From Streptomyces inhibens (GTDB lineage: Bacteria > Actinomycetota > Actinomycetes > Streptomycetales > Streptomycetaceae): DNA of 64,000 bases. The position numbers and the translations under genes are program-made. Under the pieces are notes generated by a model. It ran no database searches. It was not told the DNA's origin and saw only the letters and a program-made list of their open reading frames with translations. The stretch lies in the NCBI RefSeq assembly GCF_003389455.1, contig NZ_QUAC01000185.1, positions 1-64,000 on the forward strand, in the 5' to 3' direction. Shown here in pieces: positions 43,159 through 52,840 of this stretch; the stretch's first letter is position 1; each line of letters opens with the position of its first letter.

Positions 43159-44127
43159 ATGACCAAGAACCCCGGCGATGTACCGGCTCCCCCGCCGGCC
43201 GGCACCGGTAAGGGGCCCGCCGTCTCCCGCCAGGAGTTCGATGCGCTGTTCGCGACGGTCCGTACGTGGGGCCGCTGGGCCCCTGCCGACCGCGGTGCCT
43301 GGAACCGGGTGACTCCCGACCATGTACGGCGGGCCGCCGCCCTGGTCCGGTCCGGAACGGTCGTCCCGATGGCGCGCCCCTGGAACACGGTGCCCGGCCC
43401 TGACAACAGCAAGCCCGCCCTGCACTACATGTCCGATCTCGGCGATGTCGATCCTGCTGAGCCCTCCACACACAAGGACTTCATCGCCGTCGACTACCAC
43501 GGCAAGGCCGTCAGCCATCTGGACGCGCTGTCCCACGTCGCCTACCGCGGACAGCTCTACGACGGGCGCATCGCGCGCGAGCTCATCGACGCCGGAGGTG
43601 CCCGCTTCGGTGCCGTATCAGCGCTTGGCGCCCTCGTGACCAAAGGCGTACTCCTCGATCTGCCCGCTGTCCTGGGGGGCAAGTGGCTGGAACCCGGACG
43701 GGCTGTGCACGCCGAGGACATCGTTGCCGCGGAGAAGGCGCTCGATGTGACGATCGGCGACGGTGACGCGGTGCTGCTGCGGTCCGGCAGCTTCCGCCGT
43801 CGCCAGGAGCTGGGCGCCTGGGATCCCGACACGGCGAGCGCCGGCCTCCACGTGGACGCGATGCCTCTACTGGCCGAGCGCGGCATCGCCCTGCTCAGCG
43901 GCGACGGCGACAGCGACGTACGGCCCTCGCCGGTCGAGGGGCTGCATTCGCCGGTCCATGCGCTCGCCGTCGCCGCGATGGGAGTGCCGCTCCTGGACAA
44001 CCTCGACCTCGAAGCGCTCTCCGCCGCCGGCGCCGAGACGGGCCGTTACGAGTTCCTACTCCTGGTAGCTCCCCTGAACATCCCCGGCGGCACGGGCTCG
44101 CCCGTCAATCCGGTCGCGGTTCTGTGA
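43159..44127 (+). CDS. Cyclase family protein (kynurenine formamidase-like metal hydrolase)
   Basis: A 322-residue member of the cyclase superfamily. The metal motif is HLDALSHVAYRGQLY, matching the H-x-D-x3-H pattern, and further conserved elements are GDAVLLRSG and LHVDAMPLL. It probably hydrolyses an amide, ester or lactone in the cytoplasm; the substrate is unknown. ATG 43159 follows gltD by 136 bp, so co-transcription is possible. No tryptophan pathway genes lie near. Confidence 0.82.
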   Translation: MTKNPGDVPAPPPAGTGKGPAVSRQEFDALFATVRTWGRWAPADRGAWNRVTPDHVRRAAALVRSGTVVPMARPWNTVPGPDNSKPALHYMSDLGDVDPAEPSTHKDFIAVDYHGKAVSHLDALSHVAYRGQLYDGRIARELIDAGGARFGAVSALGALVTKGVLLDLPAVLGGKWLEPGRAVHAEDIVAAEKALDVTIGDGDAVLLRSGSFRRRQELGAWDPDTASAGLHVDAMPLLAERGIALLSGDGDSDVRPSPVEGLHSPVHALAVAAMGVPLLDNLDLEALSAAGAETGRYEFLLLVAPLNIPGGTGSPVNPVAVL

Positions 44128-44370
44128 GGGCCGAGCCGCATGGCACCGATACCGCCGCCGGCAGTGTCCGGACGGCGTCCGGCAAGCCCGGTAAGGCCAG
44201 GTCATCACCGTCGACACAACCTGGCTCCGGAATGCGAGCCCCGCGCTTCTCTTCCCTGTCCGCGCTCAGTACCGTTATATGTGCAAAGCTCTACAATTGG
44301 ATCAAACGGTACAGCTGCTCCGACGTACGGGCGGCCATAGCGGCACGTACCGATATGGGAAGTGATTTGG

Positions 44371-47226
44371 ATGGGGCTCGTGGCAGATGGCATCGGCCCC
44401 GCACGCGCCCGTGAGCAGTTCCTTCGCGGTGGGTCGGTCGAGGGGAACGTGAGAAGCCCGATCCTGAATTCGTGGCAGCGTTCCCGATCGCTGGGGCTCT
44501 CGCCGGACGGATGCGAGCTTCCCTTCCTCCAAGATCTCGATCTGGACGGCCGGCTCGCCCGCGCCGCCGCGCCCGTCATGGACCGGCTGCAGTCCAGGTT
44601 CGAGGGCAGGAACATGAATGTGTCCCTTGCCGATGGACGCGGGGCAGTGCTGCAACGCCGTTTCGGCGACACCTCTCTGGTCAGGCGTCTGGCCGCGATC
44701 CAGAGTGTCCCGGGCTTCGTGTTCGCCGAGCAGTTCGGCGGAACCAACGGAATCGGTCTGGCACTTGCGGAAAGACAGCTGATCAACGTCTACGGCGCCG
44801 AGCACTTCGCCGAACGCTCGCAATCAAATGCATGTTCGGCAATTCCCATCCGGGACCTGCTCAGTGGGCGCATAGAAGGCGTTCTCTGCTTCGGCTATCC
44901 GCTCACCGATGCGGATGTGGCGCTGAATTCCGTGATCCGCAAGGCAGCCCGCGCCATCGAACGGCGGCTGCTGGAGCAGAGTTCGACGCGGGAACGCGCC
45001 CTGCTCGACGCGTACCTCGACGCCAGGCGCCGCGCCCCGGCCGGCGAAACGACAGACAACGGCCAGCTGGGCGAGCTCTCTGAGGGCGGACTGGACTGGC
45101 GTGACGAATTGATCCTCAAGGAGAAGGCCGCCGATCTGATCTCCTCGCCGCAGCGAGCCGCCGTCGAGGTACCCCTGCCCGGCGGACGGCGGGTCACCTT
45201 GCTGAGCCGCCCGGTGACCAGCCCCTCCGGGGTGGAGGGCGTCGTCATCGAAGCGGTCTTCCCCTCACCGCAACAGCGCCTCGCCGTCCCCGTCGAAGCC
45301 GACGTATCGCCCCGCCCCCTGGCACCTCAGGCGCTCGCCCCCACCGCCCCGCTGCCCGGGCACCTTCCCGGCGCCGTACTCGGCCGGGCGGCCACGACGG
45401 TCCGCAGGCCCGGCACGCCGGGCGCCGCCGGAAGCACCGCCGACAGGGCGACCAGTGGGCTGGTGCTGGTGGGCGAGCCGGGAGTGGGGAAGTACGCGGT
45501 GGCGGCCCGACGCCGCCTGGAGCTGCTGTCCGAGGCCAGCACCCGCATCGGCACCACCCTGGACGTGAGCCGCACCGCCCGGGAACTCGCCGAGATGGCT
45601 GTCCCGCGCCTGGCCGACTTCGTCACCATCGACCTTCCCGAGGCCGTACTGCGCGGCGAGGAGCCGACCGACCCCCGCACCGGTCTCTACCGCACGGTGG
45701 TCCACGGCATCCGCGAAGACTGCCCCTTCTACCCTGCCGGTGGACGGGTCGACCTTCGCTCCTCCACACCCCAGCTCCGTTGTCTGGCCAGCGGGCAGCC
45801 GGTACTTGAGCCCGACCTGAGGACTGCCACAGGCTGGATCGCCCAGGACCCCGGGCACGCCCAGGACCTCCTCGACCACAACGTCCACTCCCTCATCGCC
45901 GTCCCCCTCCTCGCCCGCGGCATCGCCCTGGGCGTCGCAAGCTTCTACCGCTCGCGGGACCCTGCCCCCTTCGGGGACGACGACCGTTCGCTGGCCCAGG
46001 AACTCACCACCCGCGCCGCCATCTGCATCGACAACGCCCGCCGTTACACCCGCGAGCACACCATGGTCCTTGCTCTGCAGCGCAGCCTGCTGCCGCACAG
46101 CTTCCCCGAGCTGAACGCCGTCGAGGTCGCCTACCGCTATATGCCCGCCGAGTCCGGAGTCGGCGGAGACTGGTTCGACGTCATTCCCCTCTCCAGCGCC
46201 CGCGTCGCGCTCGTCGTCGGGGATGTCGTCGGCCATGGGCTGCACGCCGCCGCCACCATGGGCCGACTGCGCACCGCCGCGCGCAACTTCGCCGAACTGG
46301 ACCTCGGCCCGGACGAGGTCCTCACACACCTGGACAATCTCGTGGGGCGCCTCGACCGGGACGAGGGCGGCGAGGAACGCTCCGCCGGCGGCACCGGCAT
46401 CATCGGCGCCACCTGCCTGTACGCCATCTACGACCCGACCTCGCAAAAGTGCGTCATGGCCCGCGCCGGCCACCTCCCGCCCGCGCTGGTCGGCCCCGAC
46501 GGCACCGTCACCTTCCCCGACCTGCCCGCAGGTCCGCCGCTGGGCCTGGGCGGTCTCCCCTTCGAAACGGCCGAGTTCCACCTCCCCGAAGGCAGCCAGC
46601 TCGTCCTCTACACCGACGGACTCATCGCGGACCGCCACCGCGACTTCGACACGGCCCTCGACCAGCTGCGCCGAGCCGTGGCCCACCCGAACCGCCCACC
46701 GGAGGAGACCTGTGAGGCAGTTCTCCAGAGCGTGGTGCCCAACCACCCCGCCGACGACATCGCACTGCTCGTCGCCCGCACCCACGCCCTGGACCCGCAC
46801 CGCATCGCCACCTGGGACCTGCCGGCCGACCCGGCACTCGTCTCCGGCATCCGCGCCGCCGTGACGCACCAACTGGCCGCATGGGGGCTGGACGAGGTCG
46901 CCTTCTCCACCGAACTACTGCTCAGCGAGCTGGTCACCAACGCCATCCGCTACGGCACCGGCCCCATCCAGGTACGCCTGCTCTACGACCGCACACTGAC
47001 CTGCGAGGTCTCCGACACCAGCAGCACCGCCCCGCACCTGCGCCACGCGGCCACCACCGACGAGGGCGGCCGCGGCCTGTTCCTCGTCGCACAACTCACC
47101 CAGGCCTGGGGCACCCGCTACACCCCCAACGGCAAGGTCATATGGGCCGAATGCGCACTGGAAGTGTCCGCAGGAAAGCCCGAAACCGTCGAAATATGCT
47201 TCGACGACATTCCCGCCATCGAATAG
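44371..47226 (+). CDS. Chimeric signalling protein: AcoR-type GAF sensor, second GAF, PP2C phosphatase, HATPase
   Basis: A 951-residue soluble protein. Residues 1-200 match the sensor region of AcoR-type activators (SPILNSWQRSRSLGLSPDG; AEQFGGTNGIGLALAE; GAEHFAERSQSNACSA). About 240-300 look PAS-like. Near 364-374 lies a P-loop-like GEPGVGKYAVA with no AAA+ domain behind it. A second GAF (about 380-560), a SpoIIE/PP2C domain (SGVGGDWFDVIPL, VVGDVVGHG, MARAGHLPPAL, LYTDGLIADR) and an RsbW-type HATPase (LLLSELVTNAIRYG, GGRGLFLV) complete it. It probably controls an anti-sigma pathway in response to a small ligand. Start 44371 has GGGAAG upstream; GTG 44362 is possible. The sugar-type ABC operon lies 170 bp downstream. 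Confidence 0.85.
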   Translation: MGLVADGIGPARAREQFLRGGSVEGNVRSPILNSWQRSRSLGLSPDGCELPFLQDLDLDGRLARAAAPVMDRLQSRFEGRNMNVSLADGRGAVLQRRFGDTSLVRRLAAIQSVPGFVFAEQFGGTNGIGLALAERQLINVYGAEHFAERSQSNACSAIPIRDLLSGRIEGVLCFGYPLTDADVALNSVIRKAARAIERRLLEQSSTRERALLDAYLDARRRAPAGETTDNGQLGELSEGGLDWRDELILKEKAADLISSPQRAAVEVPLPGGRRVTLLSRPVTSPSGVEGVVIEAVFPSPQQRLAVPVEADVSPRPLAPQALAPTAPLPGHLPGAVLGRAATTVRRPGTPGAAGSTADRATSGLVLVGEPGVGKYAVAARRRLELLSEASTRIGTTLDVSRTARELAEMAVPRLADFVTIDLPEAVLRGEEPTDPRTGLYRTVVHGIREDCPFYPAGGRVDLRSSTPQLRCLASGQPVLEPDLRTATGWIAQDPGHAQDLLDHNVHSLIAVPLLARGIALGVASFYRSRDPAPFGDDDRSLAQELTTRAAICIDNARRYTREHTMVLALQRSLLPHSFPELNAVEVAYRYMPAESGVGGDWFDVIPLSSARVALVVGDVVGHGLHAAATMGRLRTAARNFAELDLGPDEVLTHLDNLVGRLDRDEGGEERSAGGTGIIGATCLYAIYDPTSQKCVMARAGHLPPALVGPDGTVTFPDLPAGPPLGLGGLPFETAEFHLPEGSQLVLYTDGLIADRHRDFDTALDQLRRAVAHPNRPPEETCEAVLQSVVPNHPADDIALLVARTHALDPHRIATWDLPADPALVSGIRAAVTHQLAAWGLDEVAFSTELLLSELVTNAIRYGTGPIQVRLLYDRTLTCEVSDTSSTAPHLRHAATTDEGGRGLFLVAQLTQAWGTRYTPNGKVIWAECALEVSAGKPETVEICFDDIPAIE

Positions 47227-47396
47227 CCCATCCGGCCTCGAAGTCAAAAGGGGCCGTAGCATGGCGGAAATGCGGTAACCGGTCCGGGTAATGCACCGCG
47301 AGACCACACCACACGGCGCAATCACCGCCGCGAAGCGTTCAGCAGCATTGCCGATTCAGTCGGGAAGTACCAAGAGGCCGACCCCCGGAGAAGTCT

Positions 47397-48932
47397 GTGC
47401 ATGACGCTCCTGACAGCACCCCTCCCGCGCGCCATGGCCCGGAGCCTCTCGTCCGTATACGCGGTCTCAGCAAGCGGTTCGGCGGCACACTCGCGCTGGA
47501 CACGGTCGACCTCGACATCCACTCCGGCAGCATCCTCGCCCTGCTCGGCCCCAACGGTGCCGGAAAGTCCACCCTCATCAAGGTACTTGCGGGCGTCCAC
47601 CACGCGGACGAGGGCGAGGTGACCGTTGCCGGACACCCGCTCGGCACCGAAGCGGCCTCCCGCACCATGTCCTTCATCCACCAGGACCTGGGACTGGTCG
47701 AGTGGATGACGGTCGCCGAGAACATCGCCCTGGGCACCGGCTATCCACGCCGCGCCGGACTGCTGTCCTGGCGGAGGACCCAGAAGCAATGCACCGAGGC
47801 CCTGGGCATCGTCGCCGCACATCTCGACCCGCGCGCCACCCTCGCCGACCTCCCGCGAGCCGAACGCTCTCTGGTGGCCATTGCCCGCGCACTGTCCACT
47901 CAAGCCGAACTCATCGTCCTTGACGAGCCGACCGCGAGCCTCCCGGCGGCGGACTGCGCCCGGCTCTTCGACGTACTGCACACCCTGCGCGACCAGGGCC
48001 ATGCCATCGTCTACGTCACCCACCGGCTCGACGAGGTGTACAAGGTCGCCGACGTCTTCGCCGTCCTGCGCGACGGCCACCTCATCAGCCAGGGCCCGCT
48101 CGCCGACCACAGTCCGGCCCAGTTGGTGCACGACATCGTGGGCCACGAACCGGGCGGCTACCGGATCGCCCCCGCCGCAGGCCCGGCCGTGCTGAGCCTT
48201 GAGCGCGTACGGACCGACAACACGGCACCGGTCAGCCTGGAACTGCGCGCCGGTGAGATCCTCGGCATGGTGGGCCTCACCGGCGCCGGACACATGGAAC
48301 TGGGCCGCGCCCTCGCCGGCGCCCGGCAGATCGTGGACGGACGGGTCCTGCTCGACGGCCGACCGTACGAACCGGGCACGGTCGCGGCCGCCGTCGACTC
48401 CGGCGTCGGCTTCGTGACCAGCGACCGTCAGGAAGAGGGCTGCGCCGCCGAACTGACCGTACGGGAAAACTTCCTGGCCAACCCTCGGGCGGACGGCCTG
48501 CCGGCCCTGCACTGGATCAGCCCCCGCCGCGAGCGGGCCGAGGCCACTGAGCTGATCAAACGGTTCTCGGTGTACCCCCGGGACAGCGAGGCACCGATCG
48601 CCACCCTGTCCGGGGGCAACCAGCAGAAGGTCATGGTCGGCCGGTGGCTCAGGATGAGCCGGAGCCTGCTGATCCTCGAAGAGCCGACCGCCGGGGTGGA
48701 CATCAGCGCCAAGACGGCGATCTACCGCCTGCTCCAGGACGCGCTGGCCGAAGGCCTCGCCGTCCTGCTCATCTCCACCGACTTCGAGGAGGTCGCCAAC
48801 GTGTGCCATCGAGCCCTGGTATTCGTCCGCGGGGCGGTGACGGTGGAGCTGAGCGGCAAGGCCCTCACCGTCACCGAACTCGCCCACGCCTCCTCGGCCA
48901 TGGCCGCCCTGACCTGGACAACGAGACCATGA
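47397..48932 (+). CDS. Sugar-type ABC transporter ATP-binding protein (RbsA/MglA-like, two ATPase domains)
   Basis: A 511-residue protein with two ABC domains. The first has Walker A GPNGAGKS and Walker B LIVLDEPTASLP, with its signature replaced by LPRAERSLV. The second has GLTGAGHMELG in place of a good Walker A and an intact LSGGNQQKVMVGRWL with LLILEEPTAGVD. This asymmetry is normal for RbsA-type proteins. GTG 47397 has GGAG at suitable spacing. The stop overlaps the permease ATG. It powers the importer encoded by the next two genes; no sugar kinase or isomerase nearby hints at the substrate. Confidence 0.9.
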   Translation: MHDAPDSTPPARHGPEPLVRIRGLSKRFGGTLALDTVDLDIHSGSILALLGPNGAGKSTLIKVLAGVHHADEGEVTVAGHPLGTEAASRTMSFIHQDLGLVEWMTVAENIALGTGYPRRAGLLSWRRTQKQCTEALGIVAAHLDPRATLADLPRAERSLVAIARALSTQAELIVLDEPTASLPAADCARLFDVLHTLRDQGHAIVYVTHRLDEVYKVADVFAVLRDGHLISQGPLADHSPAQLVHDIVGHEPGGYRIAPAAGPAVLSLERVRTDNTAPVSLELRAGEILGMVGLTGAGHMELGRALAGARQIVDGRVLLDGRPYEPGTVAAAVDSGVGFVTSDRQEEGCAAELTVRENFLANPRADGLPALHWISPRRERAEATELIKRFSVYPRDSEAPIATLSGGNQQKVMVGRWLRMSRSLLILEEPTAGVDISAKTAIYRLLQDALAEGLAVLLISTDFEEVANVCHRALVFVRGAVTVELSGKALTVTELAHASSAMAALTWTTRP

Positions 48933-49969
48933 CTCCCTCCCCCCGTCCCCCGCTGGGCCGCCGCTTCGGTCACCTCGTCGGCGCCTACGGCCTCTTGGCC
49001 CTCACCGCCCTGCTGTTCCTGGCCTTCTCCCTCACCCTGCCGGACACCTTTCCCACCCTGGACAACATCTCCGAGGTCCTGTCCAACCAGTCGATCCCCG
49101 CCATGCTCGCGCTCGGCGCGATGATCCCCATCGTCACCGCCAAGTTCGACCTGTCCATCGGCTACGGCCTCGGCCTCGCACACGTCATGACGATGCAGCT
49201 CATCGCCAACGAAGCGTGGCCCTGGCCACTCACCTGCCTCGTGGTGGTCCTCGGCGGGGCGGTCGTCGGCACCTTCAACGGCGTCGTCGTCGAATTCGCG
49301 AAGATCGACTCCTTTATCGCCACCCTTGGCACCGGCAGCATCCTGTACGCGCTCACCGGCTGGATCACCAACGGGGCCCGGATCGTCCCCGGCCCGCACG
49401 GACTGCCGGCCGCCTTCACCGACCTCTACGACTCCAGATTCCTCGGCCTGCCGGTGCCCGCCTTCTACGTCCTCGCCCTCACCGCCGTCCTGTGGCTGCT
49501 CCTGGAACGACTGCCGCTCGGCCGGTATCTGTACGTCATCGGCTCCAACCCCCGCACCGCCGACCTGGTGGGCATCCCCACCCGGCGCTACGTCATCTAC
49601 GCCTTCGCCGGATCGGGCCTGATCGTCGGCATCGCCGGAGTGCTGCTCGCCGCGCAGCAGCGCATCGGCAACCCCAGCGTCGGCCAGGACTACCTGCTGC
49701 CCGCCTTCGTCGGTGCGCTGCTCGGCTCCACCGCGATCAAACCCGGCCGCGCAAACGCCCTGGGCACCCTGGTCGCCGTCGTCATCCTCGCCATCGGCCT
49801 CGCCGGCATCGGCCAGCTCGGCGCCCAATTCTGGGTCACCCCGCTGTTCAACGGCGCCACCCTGCTCATCGCCGTCGGCATGGCCGGCTATGCCGCTCGC
49901 CGACAGCTGCGCCAACGACGGACGGAACCTCCCCGAACACACCATGACCTGCCCAAAGTCACCTCGTGA
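48929..49969 (+). CDS. Sugar-type ABC transporter permease (RbsC-like)
   Basis: A 346-residue membrane protein of the BPD_transp_2 family with eight to ten segments. Typical stretches are PAMLALGAMIPIVTAKFDLS, GLGLAHVMTMQL, GTFNGVVVEFAKIDSFIATL and GLAGIGQLGAQFWVTPLFNG. The ATG overlaps the ATPase stop (ATGA). It forms the channel for a substrate delivered by the lipoprotein encoded downstream. The usual GRNIDLSVG-type motif reads AKFDLSIGYG, consistent with a monosaccharide or related ligand. Confidence 0.9.
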   Translation: MTPSPRPPLGRRFGHLVGAYGLLALTALLFLAFSLTLPDTFPTLDNISEVLSNQSIPAMLALGAMIPIVTAKFDLSIGYGLGLAHVMTMQLIANEAWPWPLTCLVVVLGGAVVGTFNGVVVEFAKIDSFIATLGTGSILYALTGWITNGARIVPGPHGLPAAFTDLYDSRFLGLPVPAFYVLALTAVLWLLLERLPLGRYLYVIGSNPRTADLVGIPTRRYVIYAFAGSGLIVGIAGVLLAAQQRIGNPSVGQDYLLPAFVGALLGSTAIKPGRANALGTLVAVVILAIGLAGIGQLGAQFWVTPLFNGATLLIAVGMAGYAARRQLRQRRTEPPRTHHDLPKVTS

Positions 49970-50067
49970 CCTCCACCTGTCCCCACCCGGCCGCCCCCTC
50001 CCCGCCGTCCTCTCCGCGTCGTCGCCGTGTCGCCCTCTCCGTGTCGTCCCCTCCGCCAGGAGCGCCC

Positions 50068-51219
50068 GTGCACCCGAACCGTCAGGCCGCGGTCAGCAGC
50101 GCAGTCGTGCTGGCACTGGCGGCCGGTGTCCTCGTCGGCTGCGAGCGCGGCGCGTCGACCGGCGCCGGGCCCTCCTCGGCAGGGCCGACAAAAGCCGGCT
50201 GCCCCACCGTCCTGGCGAGAGACAAAGCGGCCGTCCAGCGGGCCGAGAAGACCAACTTCACCTGGAACGGCCCCACCACCGGCCCCAGGGCAGCCTCCGG
50301 CAAAAAGATCGTCTACGTCGCGCAGACCATGACCAACCCCGGCGTCGCAGGCGCCGCCAAGGGCGTCAAGGAAGCCGCGCAAGCCATCGGCTGGAACGTC
50401 CGGGTGATCGACGGTCAGGGCACCCCCGCCGGGATCCAAGCGGCATTCAGCCAAGCCATCGCCCTCCGGCCCTCGGGCATCGTCATCGGCGGCTTCGACC
50501 CCCATCTGACGTCCCAGCAGGTCGCGAAGGCCAACGCGGAACACATCCCGCTCATCGGCTGGCACGCGGTCGACTCCCCCGGCCCGAGCAAGGACCCCAA
50601 GCTCTTCAGCAACATCACCACCAAGGTCCAGGATGTCGCGAAGATCAGCGCGGACTGGATCATCACGCACTCCCACGGCAACGCCGGAGTCGTCGTGTTC
50701 ACCGATGCCTCGATTCCGTTCGCCAGGAACAAGTCCGAACTCATCAAGAAAGAACTCGCCACCTGCCCCAGCGTGAAGCTTCTCGCGGAGGAGAACATCC
50801 CGATCTCGGACACCAGCAGCCGGACTCCCCAGGAAGTCTCCTCGCTCCTCTCCCGCTTCCGGGACAGATGGACCCACTCCGTCGCCATCAACGACGTGTA
50901 CTTCGCCGACGCCGCCCCGGCCCTGCGCGCAGCCCGCAAGAAGGGCGGCGCCGCCCCCTATAACATCGGCGCGGGCGACGGCGACCCCTCCGCCTTCCAA
51001 CGCATCAACAGCAGGCAGTTCCAGACAGCCACCGTTCCCGAGCCACTCGCCCAGCAGGGCTGGCAGATCATCGACGAATTCAACCGCGCCTTCTCCGGCA
51101 GACCCGCCAGCGGATACATCGCCCCCGTACATATCGCCACGGCCGCCAACAGCCACGGAGTCACATCGTGGGACCCACCTGGCTACCGCGCGGCGTACCG
51201 GAAATTCTGGGGCAGGTAG
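50068..51219 (+). CDS. Sugar-type ABC transporter substrate-binding lipoprotein
   Basis: A 383-residue periplasmic-binding-protein-like protein of the RbsB type. It has a lipoprotein signal (SSAVVLALAAGVLVGC, Cys25) and a fold beginning GKKIVYVAQTMTNPGVAGAA, followed by GIVIGGFDP and AINDVYFADAAPALR. GTG 50068 has AGGAG at six bases and starts the signal peptide. A GTG at 49966 overlapping the permease stop would add an unlikely Pro/Ser-rich leader. It completes the three-gene importer, and the substrate is unknown. Confidence 0.88.
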   Translation: MHPNRQAAVSSAVVLALAAGVLVGCERGASTGAGPSSAGPTKAGCPTVLARDKAAVQRAEKTNFTWNGPTTGPRAASGKKIVYVAQTMTNPGVAGAAKGVKEAAQAIGWNVRVIDGQGTPAGIQAAFSQAIALRPSGIVIGGFDPHLTSQQVAKANAEHIPLIGWHAVDSPGPSKDPKLFSNITTKVQDVAKISADWIITHSHGNAGVVVFTDASIPFARNKSELIKKELATCPSVKLLAEENIPISDTSSRTPQEVSSLLSRFRDRWTHSVAINDVYFADAAPALRAARKKGGAAPYNIGAGDGDPSAFQRINSRQFQTATVPEPLAQQGWQIIDEFNRAFSGRPASGYIAPVHIATAANSHGVTSWDPPGYRAAYRKFWGR

Positions 51220-51880
51220 GCCCCGGGACACACCACACTCAGGCCCCCGCAGAGCGCACACCACGATCTCGTCGTGGGCAGCGATCCCATGAGCGCCACC
51301 CCTCCTCGGCACGATCTACGACACGAACACCAACCACATACCGGCGTTGCACCGGGCCTCCAACAACCCCTACGCAACGCGACTCACGGAGGCAGCAGTG
51401 TGCAAAATCTGCACCCTCCCTTCAAGCCCTGGCAGTGACTTTCAGTAACCGCCAGCAGGCCAGCAACCGAGCGGTCGTCCCTCGACTCCGGGCTCACTGC
51501 GCCGCTTCATGGCCTTGGGGAGAATCGAACGGGGGCCGGCCCCCGCGCCGACCACTGCAGACCACATGGCCAATGCGGCTGACGCAGCTCTCGCCACGCG
51601 CATGGCGCGGTCCGTCGGCCTGGTGCTGCTGAGGGGGCGAGTGGCCGTGGACGTGTCAGAGGCGGAAGTCTTTGGCCTGACGGGCGGTTCGGGATCCATT
51701 GCCGTTGAGGCGCCGGGTGACGGCTCAACGCGGGCGGCATGGCCGGCAGTTGGCCTTGTGTCCAAGATCCTGGCCACACGGTCAAAAATGATCCTGGTGG
51801 CCAGTCCTACGCCAGGAAGGGCGAGCGGGAGTCGCGGAAGCCGGAACGCTCGTTCATCGAGAAGGCGCGACACGTCCAGA
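51220..51880. other. Gene-free stretch, about 660 bp
   Basis: No supported gene. Reading frames present lack family similarity and good starts. It may include the lost 5' part of the broken acyltransferase that follows, but no similarity could be traced upstream of about 51890. Confidence 0.35.
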
Positions 51881-51892
51881 TCATCGTTCTTC

Positions 51893-52840
51893 ATGGGCTT
51901 CTTCTTCATGATCGCCGGGTACTTCACACCGGCCTCCTACGACCGCAAGGGCGCCCGGCCGTTCCTCCGGGACTGCCTCAAGCGGCTCGGCGTTCCCCTG
52001 CTCGCTTTCCTTCTGCTATACGTCCCCTGACGGGCTTCGGCGGGTACGCCGATCTGGGGGCCGCATTCGCCGAGCACCGCCAGTCCCTTCCCTACTGCCT
52101 TTATTACGTGTCGAGTTGGGATGCGGGCCCGCTGCGGTTCGTCTAGGTGCTCCTCGTGTTCGCCGTGCTCTACGCCCTTGTCCGCCGCCGTGGTGCACTC
52201 CACCTGCTCGACTCCGCCGGGGAGGCCGGCCGTGAGACGGCTCGGCCCCCGCGGCCGCTCACCGTCGTCGTCTTCACCATCACGCTTGCCCTGGCCACGT
52301 ACCTGTGCCGCTTTGTCGTACCGAACGAGACCTACGTGCCCGTCCTCGGCCTGCCCAGCCCCAGCTTCATGCCGGAGTACACCAGTTTCATCGTCCTCGA
52401 CGTGCTCGCCTACCGTCATGGCTGGCCACAGCCCCTCTCCCGCGCCGCGGGCCGTGTGGGCTTCGCCGTCGCCACCGCCACGACGCTCGCGTACCTCCCC
52501 TTCGTCACCACGGTGAAGGTAGGAGCGCTCGGCGGGCGCGGCACGTGCCAGTCGCTGGTCTCGTCCGCGTGGGAGTCGAGGTTCGCGGTGGGCATGGTCC
52601 TTGGTCTGACCGTCTCCTTCCGCGAACGTCTCAACCGACGGGGCCACCGCCGGGTTCCCGTCTCGCCACGCCTTCGCCCTCTACCTCATCCACGCGCCGT
52701 GCTCGTCGGGCTCGGTTTCGTGTTCCGTTGGTTGCACGCCCCGGAAGCCTCCAAGTTCGCGCTCCTTGGCCCTGCCTCTGTGCTGGGTTCGCCTACGCGG
52801 TCCGAACTTTTCCCACACGGATCGTGTGCTGTGAATGCTG
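51893..52840 (+). pseudogene. Acyltransferase-3-type membrane protein pseudogene
   Basis: Membrane-protein sequence of the acyltransferase 3 family is spread over frames: GFFFMIAGYFTPASYDRKGA, then a frameshift near 52030; LPYCLYYVSSWDAGPLRFV, then an in-frame TAG at 52144-52146 where a Trp codon (TGG) is expected; then a long good stretch (VLLVFAVLYALVRRRGAL onward). A further frameshift near 52640-52700 follows, where FALYLIHAP and VLVGLGFVFRWLHAPEA are in different frames. The N-terminus is absent. Three lesions make it clearly inactive. Confidence 0.75.

Noticed and set aside
42911..43162. Small gene between gltD and the cyclase gene
   Set aside because: It overlaps the gltD end, has no ribosome binding site and shows no protein-like pattern.
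45265..46872. 535-codon antisense frame opposite the phosphatase chimera
   Set aside because: Composition is the Gly/Val/Arg-rich pattern of a shadow frame; the sense strand has GAF, PP2C and HATPase motifs.
44371..47226. Active ATPase from the GEPGVGK motif in the phosphatase
   Set aside because: No Walker B or rest of an AAA+ domain follows; the next residues begin a GAF domain, so it is best read as a relic or chance match.
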